This document shows positions 44,001-59,000 of a DNA stretch of 64,000 bases, piece after piece. This stretch comes from Lagopus muta. Taxonomy: Eukaryota > Chordata > Aves > Galliformes > Phasianidae. Location: positions 24,961,001 to 25,025,000 of the forward strand of contig NC_064437.1 in assembly GCF_023343835.1 (NCBI RefSeq), in the 5' to 3' direction. The position numbers were made by a program, and so were the translations under genes. A model generated the notes under the pieces. The model saw only the letters and a program-made list of their open reading frames with translations. It was not told the origin of the DNA and ran no database searches. The stretch's first letter is position 1. Each line of letters begins with the position of its first letter.

Positions 44001-47000
44001 GGAACAGACCCATGGGGACCATTTAATCCAACTCCCCTGCAATGAACAGGGACACCACAGCTCCATCAGGTTGCCCAGGGCCTGATCCAGCCTGGCCTTG
44101 AAAGTCTCCAGGGATGGGGCACCAACCACATTTCTGGGCAACCTGTTCCAGTGCCTGTCACTATAAAATTTTTTTTTCTTACATCCAACCTTAATCTCTT
44201 TGAGCTTGAAACCATTTCCCCGTGCTCTATCACCACAGACCCTGCTAAAGCCTTCTTTCCAGTAGCTCCCCTTTAGATACGCTATCAGATCACCTTGCAG
44301 CCTTCTCTTCTCCATGCTGAACAGTCCCAGCTCTCTCAGCCTGTTGTCATAGGAGAGGTGTTCCATCCTGCGGATCATTTTTGTGGTCTTTCTCCAGCAG
44401 CCTGGTGTTTCTCCTGTACTGAGGACTCCACATCTGAATGCAGTCAGTACTCCAGGTGAGGCTTCACCAGCACAGAGTAGATGGGCAGGATCACCTCCCT
44501 TGCCCTGCTGGCCACGCTTCTTTTGATGCAGCCCAGGATATGGTTGGCTTTCTGGGCTGCAAGGGCACACTGCTGGCTCATGTCCACCTTGCCATCTACC
44601 AGTACCCTCCAGGCCTTTTTCAGCAGGGCTGTGCTCAATCCTTTCATCCCCGTTTGTATTGGTAGTGAGGGTTGCACCTCCACCCAGGTGCAAGACCTTG
44701 CACTTGGATTTGTTGAACCTCATGAGGTTCTCCTGGACCCACTGCTTAGCCTATCAAGGTCCCTCTGGATGGCATCCCCCCCATAGCTTGGTGTCACCAG
44801 CAAACTTGCTGAGGGTGCACTTCACTCCACTGTCCTTGTCACTGATGGAGATACTAAATAGTGTCAGCCCAGCACTGACCCCTGGGGGACACTGCTCATG
44901 GATATAGATGATATCCATGGCTCTTCCCTTGTCCACTGATGCAGTGACACCAAGCAGGATTTGCCCTTGGTGAAGCCATGCTGCTTCTCCCGTCACCTTC
45001 CTGCTTCCATGTGCCTTAGCATAGCTTCCAGGAGGATCTGTTCCACTGTTTTCCCTGGCACAGAGGTTAGACTGACAGGTTGGCAGTTCCCGGAGTATTC
45101 TTTTTTATCCTTCTTGAAAATGGGTGTGATGTTACCTTTTTTCCACTCACCAGGGACTTCACCTGATGGCTACCACTTTTCAGATATCACTGAAAGAGGC
45201 ATGGTGACTACATCAGCCAATTCCCTTAGGACTCTGGGCTGCATCTCATCGGGACCCATAGATGTGTGGGTGTTCAGGTTCCTCAGGGGGTCACAAACCT
45301 GATCTTCGCTTACAGTGGGAGGGATGTTGCTTCCCCGATCCCCTCCTACCAAACCAAACTTTTGAGGGATGTGTGGCAAGCAGTTATCAGGGAAGATAAA
45401 AAAAAGAAAACTTAAGTACTTCAGCCTTCTCCTCGTCTGATGTTACCAGCTTGCCCATGTCACTCACTATGGGGGATATTCCCTCTTGAACTTTCCTTTT
45501 TCTGGCTGAGGCACCTGTAGAAGCCTTTCTTGTTCTTTCTGGCATCTCCATCCAAGTTCAGTTTAAGCTGGGCCTTGGCTTTCCTGACCCCGACCCTACA
45601 CAGCCTAGCAGCTTCCTTACAGTCTTCCCATGGTGCCTATTCCTGTTTCCACTGCCTATGCATTTTCTTCTTGCTCTTCAGCTTGACCAGCAGGTCCCAG
45701 CTCAACCATGCCGGTCTTCTGCCTTCCCTTCCTGACTTGCTACACATGGTAATGGAGAGCTTTTGCGCTCTAAATACAGACTCCTTAAAGATCTGCCAGC
45801 CTGATCAAAGTTAATGCTGCAAAAAAGGAGAAAAGCACAGTGGCTTTTGTTGGTGGCAGAAAGAACTGATAACTATTTTGCTGTGGGAAATGGCAGATGA
45901 AAGTGGGATGCAGTTGCTGGTGGAAGTTGCTGATCTATCCAGTTCTCCCCTCGATTCTTGGCTGCGCAGTGGCTGATCCACCCTGCTTCCCAGGGCCCAT
46001 CCAGAACATGTGCCTTTCAAACTGCTGTGCCACTACCACAGGGCTGAACTTTGCTGGAGCCAGGCATTATCAGGAAATGGGTTCAGTGTGATAAACCAGG
46101 GACACCTCCAAGAATAACCAGGGAGAGATTAAACCAGGCAAAATAGCCTGGTGCTTGCTCAGTGTCTTCAGAAAAAGCAAAAGGCTGTTCAGCAAACAGA
46201 CCTGGCTTTAGGTTTTAGAGCCACCTGTGATGGCAGACAGCTACTTGACAGCCTTTGCTGCTGTAGTGGAGAAACTGGTGTGCAACAAACTCTTCTTCCT
46301 CAGAACCAAAACCCCTGCATTAATTGTGCTGTGCTCCTGGGGCAGTTGGCTGTGTGTCCATACTGGCCATCAGATGCATTCACTCCTCTCAGTCACTCAA
46401 ATACGTACTTGTCTCAGTAAGAACTGTAAAAAGCTGTTTTCCTCTGAAAATTACTTTTAGTTGAAAGAAGAAACTGGGAAGGACTTGTGCTCAAAGTTTA
46501 AATGCAAGTAATAGAAGACAAATAAAGTTTACGTTTTCTTTGAAAAGAAGAACACCTTTTATTTTTAATAATCTTTGTCTTAATAAGCAGCAAAAGAACA
46601 CGGAGAATCAGTCAGCTCTTACAGGCAATCACGTGGCAGATTCTGCACACTGAAAGGGATGCAGGTCTCCTAAATTTAACAAAGAAAGCATTTTCAGCTG
46701 TCATTTCTAAAGAAGTTTCTACTATACTTAAGCCTACCAAAAATCTTGATTTCTTTTTCAGAAAATCACTGTGTTGTACTATTTGAATACATTTCAAACA
46801 ATGCGTGTGAAACTCCACAACTGGATCCTCTGCTCAGAGCTGCACTGAGTTACTAGCAGACAGGCTGCAGACCTTTTACAGACCTGTATATCCAGTTATG
46901 GCCTCGCATTTGTGTTACCACAGAATTCATGACCTTAAGCACAAGTTGAAGGCTGACTAGGGGACAGAGGAAAGCTATTCAAGTAGTTCATATTTTATAG

Positions 47001-50000
47001 AAATATTAATAAAACAGAATAAAAGAAACCAAATACTGTGTCCTTAGGTTTTCAGTGACAAGATTCTCTGATAGCAGCAGCATTACAGTATGGCTTTGGT
47101 AGCAATGCCCCTGAGGCTGCCTTAATCCTAAAGCATGGCAAGCTGCAATCTTCAGTTACTCCCAGCTTTCTGCTAAAATTTTATTACCATGCACTTGTGA
47201 GAACAAAATAAAATTAAACAGATTATTTATTAAGCCAAAACTGCCAGAGTGCTATTAATCTCTGATGTCTGGGCCACAGACATCACACATGTAATTCACA
47301 CACCAGACTGTCCAAACTTCCAACTTATCCCACCTAAAGTACTTTGGATGCCTTCAACTGGAAGGATTTTTCCCACTTAGGAAACTTTCTTTCCAGGTGT
47401 GACTCAAAGAAATTAGGAGCATGTCTTAAATCTGTACACAAGCATGATGGTTGAACTATTAACTCTTCCCTGGATCTAAGCATAGGACTTTTTTGTACAC
47501 ACTATGAACAGCTTCTATAAGTCAGAATCAAGAGTACTAGGATATGCAGGTCCTACACCTAAACGTTTTATTTACATACATTCCACATTCTCCCTATAGA
47601 AAAAGCCTGCTTTGGAAACCTTCCACTGATGGGCAATTAAAAGACCACACTACCCATGACCTGAAGTTACTTATGTGTGCACGTGTGTGGAATCAATTTC
47701 AGGTATAATTAAGTGAAGCATGATGTTAATGACAACTCATATTCCCAAGTAGAACCTTCACCATCATTACAGCCAATAAAGATGTTAATCATCCTGCAAT
47801 ACAAGCCAACAAGTAACCTTCCAAAACTAGTACACACCAGATATACTCCATCTTACACAGTTTTAACACTTTGTTTCTAAGTCTCTGCCCAGTTGCAGAT
47901 GCATTCATCAGTTATGTCAAGTGGTACAGGAGCAGAACTCATGTTCATTGCTTAGCTTTGAGGAAGTGCTTAGCTTTGGGTACCACCTGGCAGGTTGGTT
48001 GTCCTGTACGAAGGAAGCATCATGTCCCACACCATCTCACGGAAATCTTTCTTCTAACCTAAAGATTTTTGCTGCCTTTCTGCTCAATCTGGTTAGCAAT
48101 CATGTCTATTATGATCTCAGTATCTCTGCCTCCAATAAAAACAACATGACTTCAAAATAAAAACATTTAAAACTGGAAAAAAAACCAACACAAAAAAAAC
48201 CATATCTCCTTCCCAAAGAAAAAGTTTGCTCTCCTTTCAGTCAACTATTCCAATGCAAATTCACGCCTTAAACCTCTGTCAGTGCGCAAATCTATCCTCC
48301 AGCCAAATCCAGTAAACCTGAACTGAATTCATTCAAGTCTCCTCACTTCACTGGTAACAGACTTGATTTTTGGTTTACTTTGTTTTGACAACACTGTGCT
48401 CTCTAAAATTAAACACCTATCAAGATCTCTTGCATACTCTGCATTCCATAAATAGTATGATCAAATCTGAAAAATATGATCATGTCATACTTCAGTCTGA
48501 GGGACCGCATCGGACACGACTGCTTTTTTTTATCCACTCACCAATATATGATCCACTCTGTCTCGTTTCTTCCGCCCAAATTTAATCATCTTCTGCCAGT
48601 CTGTTTTGTTATTAGGCTCTTTGTTTAGACTAAAAAGCTTCAGTACTTCAGCTGCAATGAAGTTCTACAGAACAAAAAAGATGAGTTTTAATAACATTTG
48701 TGTGTAGTTGTCATTCCTTAGCTCAAAGTACTTACCCTAAGTCAAGACAGAAAGCACAGCAAGCTTCTGTTTAGTCAAAAGACATACGATGGACCAAGAA
48801 AGTCACAGCAAAGTCTTTGAGGCAGACTTACATAGACAACAGTTATTAAATTCAGCAGTGGGGAAAAAAAAATGACACCCACTTCTGAGACAGCAGTCTT
48901 GAGAAGAACTTTCAATTAAACTGTACAGTAAACAGGAGATTATGACCATTCATTTAGCAGGAAGATATTGAAGAAAAGTAGAGCGGGAGTTCGGTGTCCC
49001 TGTCCTGTGCCCCTTCTCTCCTCTGAGATATGGTTTTTGAAAGTATTCTCAACTAAGAAGTTGATCTAGATACTACTTTGAACTTTTATAGAGAGTTAAC
49101 ATGCTCTATCTGCAGACAAATAATCAAAATACAGTAAAAAAAAAATCAGAAGAAACAGTATAGTATTCATTTATGTCCTGATGAGCGTCTTCCTAACAAG
49201 CTGCCCTACAAATTCAATTTTGTCCTAGTCTGGCTCTGCCTTTTTGAGGTTCTGTCCTTTTGCTGAGCACTCCTACCAGCCACAGGAGACCTCCTGAGGC
49301 TTACCAAACACCGCAACGCTCTCACCAGTTATATTTTGGATTAACTTGGACAACTCCACGGTCCTCAATGAGGTTGGCACAGGTACATCTCAGTAAAGGA
49401 AAAGAGCAGTAATCCAGCTCATCCCATTTGGCCCAACCCTACAGTTGGATCCATGCCATTATCCCCAAAATACAGCGTTCCACTGAAATCTGCTAAAGCG
49501 CCAATCTGTGAGCGTACCAGCTTTGTAAGACCAAGGACACCCTATCAGTCAAGGGCTGTAGTTTAAAAGCAGCTAGTATCAGCCAAGAAGACTGGGAGGC
49601 AAATCTTTTGAGTGAAACAGACCATTCTGACAAACTCTTACAGGTCTGTAATCTAATTTATCTTCTCAATACATCTTCTATGGTCCATACCCCTTATGAC
49701 TTTATTTTTACTATCAGGCAATTGTCAATACACTATTTTCCACCTCATCTTCCCTGTATGACAAGGATTTCTTCCTACCTTGATCTCATCCAAATCATTT
49801 GGATCCTTCACTCGGCGAAAGTAAGCAGACGCATTCCGATATGGTTTCATCCAAATAGGTTGATTAAGATTAGGATCCTCAGCAAAGATTTCCCCAAAGA
49901 TCTCTTTTGTTAAATCAAATACCACCTTAACAGAGAAGAAATAAGAATTAAGGCTTCCGTGCTTCACAGTAACAATTCAAAGGACAAAAGCGAAACACCT

Positions 50001-53000
50001 GAAGACTGTACCTTTTTATAGACCTGCTTGTTTATCGAGTCTTTGATGGTAGTGGTAAAGTCAGTGTTAAAGCTGAAACTTTGAAGATCGTGACCCAGCT
50101 CTTTCAGTTTCCAGAGTTCCTCAGCTGCTGCATGCACCAAACTTTCCACCTCAGCCGCAGTATGAGGAACTGCCAAAAGCTCCTCGCATGGCTTTGGTGG
50201 AATTTTCTCTGGTTTTACCTTGGGCAGCACCGCTGGTTCCTCGGCTTGCTTCTGCTGGACCTTACGGGAACTTAGGCCATAGTCTTCATCAAACCAGTCT
50301 TGTTCATCTCCCAGCACACTCAGGAACTCGCGATTGAGCTCCAGCTCCGCCAGCCTCTTGGCAAGCTCTTCCTGACCACTGGCACCAAACACCGGGCTCT
50401 CCTGTAAATTGCAGGAGAGTAAATTTAAAAGCAGCATCACATTCTTGTCTATCAGATATTCAGCTTGGATTTTCAAACGCTTTACTGATAGATTATACGT
50501 ACACAACTACTCTTAAATTCTCCCAGCAACAACAAACAACCCACAGGGAAGTTCCAGATGCTTCATCTAAAATGCGCGAGTCCTCTATCATTCCTGATGA
50601 ATGCTTTCAGAAGGCTACCAAAGAGCTTACTTACAATTGTGTTCCTGGCCCACCGTCTGTCTTCATGTTCATCTGTTTATGAAAGGCTGAGTAGTTTAAA
50701 AAGTGATAATGTGACATACAACTTTTTACTTCGCTTACCAGCGCTCTCAGATCTACATTAACAGCCTAAAAGCTTTTAGCAGGTGATGGCTGTTCTAGTG
50801 ACTGAGCAGTGCTCACAATGGTGAAATGAGCTGAAGCTTTCTGTGATAATATATTGAGACAGGTTTACTAGGATCTCCAGCAGAGGCCAAGTCCTAAATC
50901 TGTTTCATTAATGGTTGTTCCGAGGTAGCTTGAACTTCCACTGCTCGTGATATATTAGTTCTGCAGATAGAGCAGTCTGACAATTTAATGATCTATAAAA
51001 GAACCAATTCTTTTACAGGATGATTACTTCATACCAAGAGTAGAGAAAAGTAAGTTTACAATCTACAGTATGTTGACTTCTTTAGAATTAAGACCAAGGG
51101 TAACAACTTGAAAATGAAACACATAAGCAGAATGCAATCTAAATGAAGTGTTTTTCACTTTCATGTGCCAAAATCTGCCTTCAAGCCTGTGGGGATACTA
51201 AAGTGAGTTGTGAACCTTGAAACACCAAAACATGCATTACACAGACATACAAACAATCATCACATCAGTGAACAGAAATTGTGAGAAAACAAACTGCTGC
51301 CACACTGCCATTCTTCAGATTCTATAATCAAAGGAATCACCAGCTCTTAAAATCAGAGCAAGATGTCTGTTACTTACTGGTCTGGGGCACATGTCTGGGG
51401 AAGAAAGTTCTTCTCTGTCATCTTCCAAGTCCGAACTTAGAAAAAAATTGTCCAGTCCATCAGAAATCTGCTCTTCTACCTCCTGCAATGGGGTACTGCA
51501 GTGCTGCTTTGCATCACAGAGCTCCTGGTTGCTGAGCTGGATTTTCTCATTCTTGATCTTCTTTATTTGCTGCAACTGGTCAACTGTATCTTTCACAAAA
51601 TCTTTAAGCAGACTGTCTGTGAGCAAACTGACCTTTTCCAGTTGGTTTTTGGATTTTTCTTCCTCTTCAAATGGTATTTTAAGCTGAGCTTCTAATTGAT
51701 TCTTTTCTTTTGTCAGCAAATCCAGAAGTGGAGTTGCAGGCTTCTCCACAACTCCAGGAGAGAGATCATTTAACTTCTCACAACATTCTTCTCCCAGTGT
51801 TTTCTGTCTCTCCAACTTTTCAGAAAAGAAATCTGAGATGTCATCCAACTGAACGCTGGAAAACTTATCTGTGACATCAAAAATGGGAGGAGTAAGGCTG
51901 GTTTCCTCTGTTACAGCATGCTTCAGATAAGCCACCACAGACTGCTCTTGGGCAAAGGATTTGGCAGCTACAGAAATCCTTATGCCATTTGCTTTGGAAA
52001 ATGAGACCTCATCAATGTTTTTTCCAGCTGAGGTTTCTGAAACAGCTGTGTCTGCAGCAGCTTTACCTTGAGAAGAGGTCTCTGTTGCATCTCTGCTTTG
52101 GCTTTCATCTTCCTTGCTAGTTTTGGAAATTCCTTTGTCTTTCTGCTCATTTTTACCTTTCTTCTCCAGTCTATCATCAAAGGATGAGTCTTCGTACTCA
52201 TGTGCATCTAAATGGCTATCAATACTTTCTGTAATGTGAGACATTTTTTGGGGAAGAGCAAAAATACCATGTTTTTCTTTGCAATCAAAATATTTAACAC
52301 CATCGTAAGTTCCACCATTATTCCCTTCAGGCTTATCCAACTCCACACCAGCCCGAATCCCTTTGGCAAACTCAGTCACACCTCTGAATCGCAATGTTCC
52401 AGGTTGGACTTTACTTACAAGTACCCTATCATCTATGCTGAAGTTTGGCAAACTATCAATTTCTTCTGTCACTGAAACAGAGGGCCATAGTGGTGACTGA
52501 ACAGCAGCTTGATCTTTCTCCGCATCTCTGCATTCAGTATTTTTTGTAAGTTCTGTCGGGGACTTAAGTTCTAATAACCTCTCTGAATGCACGCTGCCAG
52601 AGAGAGAGAGAGATCTGTCACTGAGGCATTCACTGATTTCATCATCGCTGCCAAGGCTGGTGGATCTGCTTCTGCTGGTGGATCTGCTTCTGCTGGTTTG
52701 TGTGAGCAGGGACTGCTCTTGCAGTGACTGAGAGTCCCCTTGACCCCCCTGAGATGAGAGAGATGCTTCAAAATCATCTTCGTATTCTTCCACAGCAAGT
52801 GCTTCTTCAATTGATGGCTGTTTCCTGGAAGAGGATCCTTCAAAGTCTTCAATGTATGATGACTCCTTTTGAATGCACAAATGTTTTGAAAGCAGATTAT
52901 CTTTTTCTTCTGCTGATATGCTCAGTTTGTGAGAAGATTCTTCTACGCTTGGGACAGTTGCAGCATCTTTGTCTGCCAGTCTCTCTTCTAAGATTTCTTT

Positions 53001-56000
53001 CCCACCATGAAGGCTTTCCACAGTCAAACAAAAAGGTTCCTTTAGAGAAGGTTCGTTTTTGGAATGGAGGATTTTCTCTGGAAGGATGTCCAGTGATCTC
53101 TCCTGTTTTTTATCTAATGTTAACAAGACATCTGAATGTTCCAGAGACTTAACATGAGAATCTTCAAGCTCATTTTCCTCTGACTTTATGTATTCCAAGT
53201 TCTCCGATATCTCAGATTTGTGACTGAGGACATCCTCCTCCTTGGATACACTTTCCACAGTGCTTACTGACCCATGGGATATCTTGCTTATGTCTTTTAT
53301 GTCTTTGAGAGGAGATGATGAGGACACCTTCTCTAGGGAATCACCAAATCCTGCTCTGGAACTACTTGGTGGCATTGAAACTGACGAAGATGTTCCAGAA
53401 GGTTCTTCTGGGTGAACATCTGTCACAGCCTCCTTCTTAGTGTGCAAAGACACAGATCTCTCAGTTTTTGATGATACAACATCTTGAAGGAAAACAGAAA
53501 ATGAATCACAACATGCGATACAGCCCACATTATCTTAGTGAAGACCACAACCATAGGCAACAAAGTTAAACATCAAGATTTCCACCCTAAAAAATACAAA
53601 ATGATGTTTTGGAAACAGGTATTTCTACCTGGCCTATGAATATGGGCAACATTCATCCAGTTCCATGGTTCTCCCACTTTGTTTTCCTAATGCTGTTCCT
53701 TGTGTTGGCGTAACACCATACGATACAGAGCCCACAATGAGGGCTGTGCAGTGTGATCCAATAGAAAACATTCCTGCCCATGGCAGGGATATTGGAACTA
53801 AATGATTTTTTAAAGGTTTCTTCCAACCCAGACCATTCTACAATTCTATAAAAACAATGAAGATTTGAATTGCATACAGCAATTATCTAATGACAGGCAG
53901 CAAAACACTGAAAAGTATCTCAAAGAAACCTGTTCTTAAACAAGTACTTCTCAAGCCGTCGTTTTTATTTCCTTATTTTCCTCAAGTGACAGAGGAACAG
54001 GGAAGTAAGCAAAAGGAAAAAGGCTGCCACATAATTAGTTTTACAAGAACCTCAGCAAGAATAAACTAAATACTGAGCATTCAGGAAACAGCAAAAGCAG
54101 AAGCCTACTAAATACAAATAACAAAGCAACAAAAAAAACGTAGCCATTTATAGTGCACAACCAATGTAGCAATATATGATGTACAACAGAGTGGTTTTAG
54201 CTTTTGAAGAGGACACCATCTCCCATCAACATTTTTTTCTTTTTTAAATGAGATGATTCCTTTAAAATACAGAACTCAAATACTATGGGGTTTCATAACA
54301 GGTGAGCAGGGGAGCAACGGGGAAGCCATAATTAAAGAAACTCTACTCTCAAAATACTTCTGAAAGCAAAACATGGAAAATGCAGCTTCATCATTATGGT
54401 TTTATGAAGCTTGCATGTTCTCTTAGAGCCCCTTCCTGAATCAAGAAGTAAAATATTAAAGAAGTTTAAAATAGTCAGGCTTCGAGATCTTTACTGTAGA
54501 ACTGATTTTTCCATTACATACCTCCGTGCTCTGCAATGGATTCCAAAGATGCTCTTGATCTCTCTGATTCAGTCAGTGATTTCCAGTTTTTAGCTGTCTC
54601 TGGCCTAAATTTGAAAAATTAAACTGAGTGAACTGAGGTTTTTTGGTTGTTGTTTTTAACAAATAAAAATAGAAACACAAGCATCCAGTACCACACTACT
54701 GAAACTAAACTTTTTTTTTTTTTTTTTTTTTTAAAGAAAAAAATGAGCTAAAATTGCACCATCTGCTGGAGAAAATGAAACACTTAAAATATTGTAGGAA
54801 GTGAAGTCAATGGAATCATCTGCCTTTTAAAACATAAGATCCCAACCAAGATTAAGCTGCAAAGATGGTTTAGCTAAGTAATTCAAACAACCACTTTGCA
54901 AATTCTCACTCCATGAAAAACTGTTACTCAGAAAGAACTTGGAACTAGGACCTGAGAGGCTGGGCAGGACAGAAATGAGATATGATTACAGGGACAGTGC
55001 ATCTTAACTGCTTTAGGTCTGATGTGATCAGTACATGTGTCGGCAGTACACTGCCATAATCCAGTGTTTGAGGAAGAGCACTGTGGAAGTGCTTTCCTTG
55101 CACAGATGATTTCTGCTTTAGCAGCACTCTATTGGTTTCAGAATAATCTCAGAAAGAAGAAATCCCATTTACCTATGGAGTGGTGGTGCCTTGATCTTAG
55201 GTTTTTCAGCAGCAGCAGAGGATGGAGTTTTAATCTGAGGTTTGGCTGTGGGTGATGCCTCCAGATCTTGGCTCAGCTCTGCTTCAGTCTTCTTGATAAA
55301 CTCATCATATGACTGAGCAAGAGAAACAGTTATGGCTGTTAAAGGACTAAACCATAACGACCATTCTGTAAACAAAACTTATCAAATAAATAATTCTCAG
55401 TCTCAAATGCTTAAGGACACACAGTTTGTCTGTAAAGCAATCTACTTAACTTCCTAAAGCTCCAGAGCTGTGAAACCCACTTTCAAAGTCAAATTACATG
55501 AGCAACACTCACGAGCAACCCAAGCTGAGATACTAATGTGTTCCCTCCTGAATACTGTCTAAAATTCCTTACAGACACACATTTCAAAGCGCATGGTCTT
55601 GCTTCAAAGACAATGGTTCATTACTGAAAACTGTTAATCAGCCAAAGCTCAACCATGTCTCCATTGCAGTAACGTCTTTCACAGCTGTTCACACAACAGT
55701 TAGCCAACAATATCCATATAATAATGATTTATTCACAGCTAACAGCCTTGGCTTTCGTTTTGCCCTTCTACTGCTATTCCTAACCTCCAGTTGTTTGATC
55801 AGACTGGCCTCCTGTGCTTTCAGTCTTTCCTTTTGCCTCTTTTTCTGTTCCTTTTTCAGCTGGTAAACCACAGACTTCCTTTTCCGTAGTTCATCCTTCA
55901 GGGCTCTGATCCGTCCTTCAATATCACTTTGATCAGAAGTTGTTTCTGAAAAAGTTCAGTTTTAGTCTTTAAATAGCTTGCCTATTAAAAAACAGTCCCA

Positions 56001-59000
56001 TGTAAAACAATCAGTAGTCATAGAGTAAATATAAAAGATAACCCAAGTGAAACAGCAAAGAAATTATGTTGATTTCAACGTAGTAGGGCTCCAAGGGGAT
56101 TCTTAGATTCACAACACTGCTGTACAACACAGGAAAGAAAAAGCACTGCATCTTATTTTAGACAAGAAAGATGTTCTGATATGTGTAATAACTTGCTAGC
56201 AAACTGGTTCACATATTTGTCTCCCACATTCATGGCTATCTCATTAACAGCTTATTGCAGACATTAAAATTTGCTGACACATTAAAAATATAACCCAATG
56301 ATGCATACCAAAAACTTATCTGAAATGCATGTTTAAAATTGCTATGCAAAATTTCAAGCTACAAGGTACACTTTGTTAGTACATCTGTGAAGAGGAAAGC
56401 TGAGTGGTTGACAGCTGGAAGGAAAGCCAACTCGAACAACACAGATTTCACTGTTGTCAGGCCTCAGAGTGACATATTATTCAGAGTGAAGCGACTAGAA
56501 GTGAGCTTAGGCACACAGTGGACTACTCAGCAGCTGCTTACACAAAGCTATGAGGCACATCCTCGCTCCAAGTTCAACTTCACAGACTTTCCTAAGATGC
56601 CATTACTGACTACAGCTATGTTCTACCTAACATTTCTTAATCATTTTCCTCTCCATCCCCTGCAGTCTGGTCTTCAATGCCATTGACGATTTTCTGCCTC
56701 TGTTCCCATGGAACATTTTGCAGTTGATTAGATTCACTGCAGAATAACCACATTCTACCATGCCCTCTCTCAACTTCTACCTAGAGCAGCAGTCCCAAAC
56801 AGAAGGCTTTAGGCTGGTCTGCTTTTCCAACGTTTTATATTACCTATGCTGCTTTCTAGACAAGAGGCTTGGATGCTCATGAACTCCCAACTGCTCTACT
56901 GAAGGCACTAGGAAAATAAGTTATCCATACTAGCTGGTCAGCACATTTTGCTAATCAACTCCATTTCACAGGACAACAATAAAGAAGGACTTCATCAACA
57001 TCCAGCAAATACACACTACTATACTCTTTTTCCACTAACAACTGTTAGTAGCATTTACAGAATAATAATAAAAAAAAAGGCATGAAAAGAATGGAATCTC
57101 ACTTGCTAATCATAAGTACTTTATGATGCCACTGTACTTAACTCCTCCTGAATGCTAAGTGACCATTATGTAATTATAGCTTTTATTGATCAACTCATTA
57201 AAGAAAAAACTGGTGCATGCTTTCATCTTTGACGAACTTGTCTTTGCATGCATCAGGACATAGCAATGACATCACTACTACTCAGCAGCTTGGAAGATTT
57301 GCCTCTTTTCAATTGAATGATTATGAAACCAGCACCACCTTGATGGAATTCCCCCTTTTTCCATCTGTCTCTGGCTCTTGAAATCAAAGACTTCATTTTC
57401 ATGACCATGACCACTGTTGCCTGTTCTACTGTTCATAATGGCTTCCTTATACGGTTCGTCAGTCAGAACTTGATCATAGGTTTATCAATTTGCTGAATGC
57501 TTCACTGGGTTGCTAACTGTGCTCCAGAATGCAAACAAAAATTACTCAGTATCTGAGTGAGTATGTATTCATTTCTACATCCAGCAGAATACCTGCTTTA
57601 AAATTATTACTACTGCACTTGCATACATATTAATCTAAAAACAGCAGAAAGGATTATTAAGCTTGCCACACTAAGCACTACGAAGACCAGAGATTTATGT
57701 ATGCAAGTGAAGCTATCTGCCAGCCAAACAACAGCCAGGACATACAACAGAAAGAACCGCCTTATTTTTCTTCCACTAAAAACTTACCATTCACTCAAGG
57801 AATTAAAAGAAAACAAAAATATGCAGGAAAATGCTACCTCATTTGCCAATAGGAAGTGCATTTGGGATGCTGTAACAACTGCACTGTGGAGTACAAGATC
57901 ATTCAGAGACTAAAAGCAGAGAAACGATCAGAACTGTCTTCACAGATCAATGGAGCTTATGATGGTGACCTCACAGATTGTGGCTGCTCATGAAGTGTAT
58001 ATGACTAACAGACCGCAAGAGCACAGCAGGGAAAGGACGGCTCTGTGCCAGTTCATTTTGTATATACTCTCTCCACGTATTTACTGGTAGCCCACTTGGA
58101 CATTGGGTTAGAATACTTTTTATAGGAGTCTATGTAGTAGATCTTACGCTTGTAGCTCAAAACACAACTTTAGGCCCCATTTTACTGCACACAATTCAAA
58201 CTCCTCCACAAAAAGAGTCATTCTGGATATGTCATGAAATGTCCAACCACCATGCACATGTCAGTGCAGGTCCAGTGGGCTCACTTGCACTGCCATGATA
58301 AACAGGGCTGTGTGTCTTCTGAAGCCATGCTGTGTTCAGAAGGAAGACAATCATGTTCATATGCTGCTGAACCATATTCTGCTTTCTTAAAACAAGCAGA
58401 ACAGAGAAGTGTAGTCTATTAAACACACAGCCAACCTTGGTACTTTTAAGTTCTAGACATATTAACTATTGACTCTTCTTCAACTGTTTGCAGGAATCTG
58501 TGCAAAGGCCTTCTTATGCTGAATTGATCAAATTACATCATGGGAAAATACTCCCACAGAACTTCAAAACCCAGTATTTTGCAGGAATTTGCTTGCCTTA
58601 CCATATCTAGGTCTGCTTTGCAAATTTACTTATTAAAATGACTAGCTTTGAAACAGCAATTTAAATCCAAGCAAATACTTACCTGACTGTGTCATAGATA
58701 AAGACTCATCAGACCAATTGTGAGATATCTGATGAGACTTCACAGGAGAACGGAGCTGTCCCCCAGATCTATGGCTGCCTTTGCTGGAATCTTGCCTTGA
58801 TACAGATATGCTGCTTTTGGGAGGAGTCTGTGTGAGAAGAAAAGGACAAATGAGTAACTGCTTGTAAAGCTCAATCTCAAAGTAGCAGATCACTGCCATC
58901 AGGAGCTAGTTACAAGGAGAGACTGGCATGACCACAGAACACCTCATAAGCAAAGCTACCTATCCAGCTGTCTTAAGACAAGCTTTATCTTAGCTTGTCA

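Larger units (their letters stand above)
35033..48541 (-). other. CEP350 large intron
   Basis: 13.5 kb without a recognised exon. It holds a CR1 copy split by an ERVL-like fossil (37649-42905) and a second, longer CR1 (43979-45805). The rest is AT-rich unique sequence. Confidence 0.65.

Noticed and set aside
56339-56686. 115-codon plus-strand frame in a CEP350 intron
   Set aside because: No recognisable domain, no splice context, and not retained by any homology I know.
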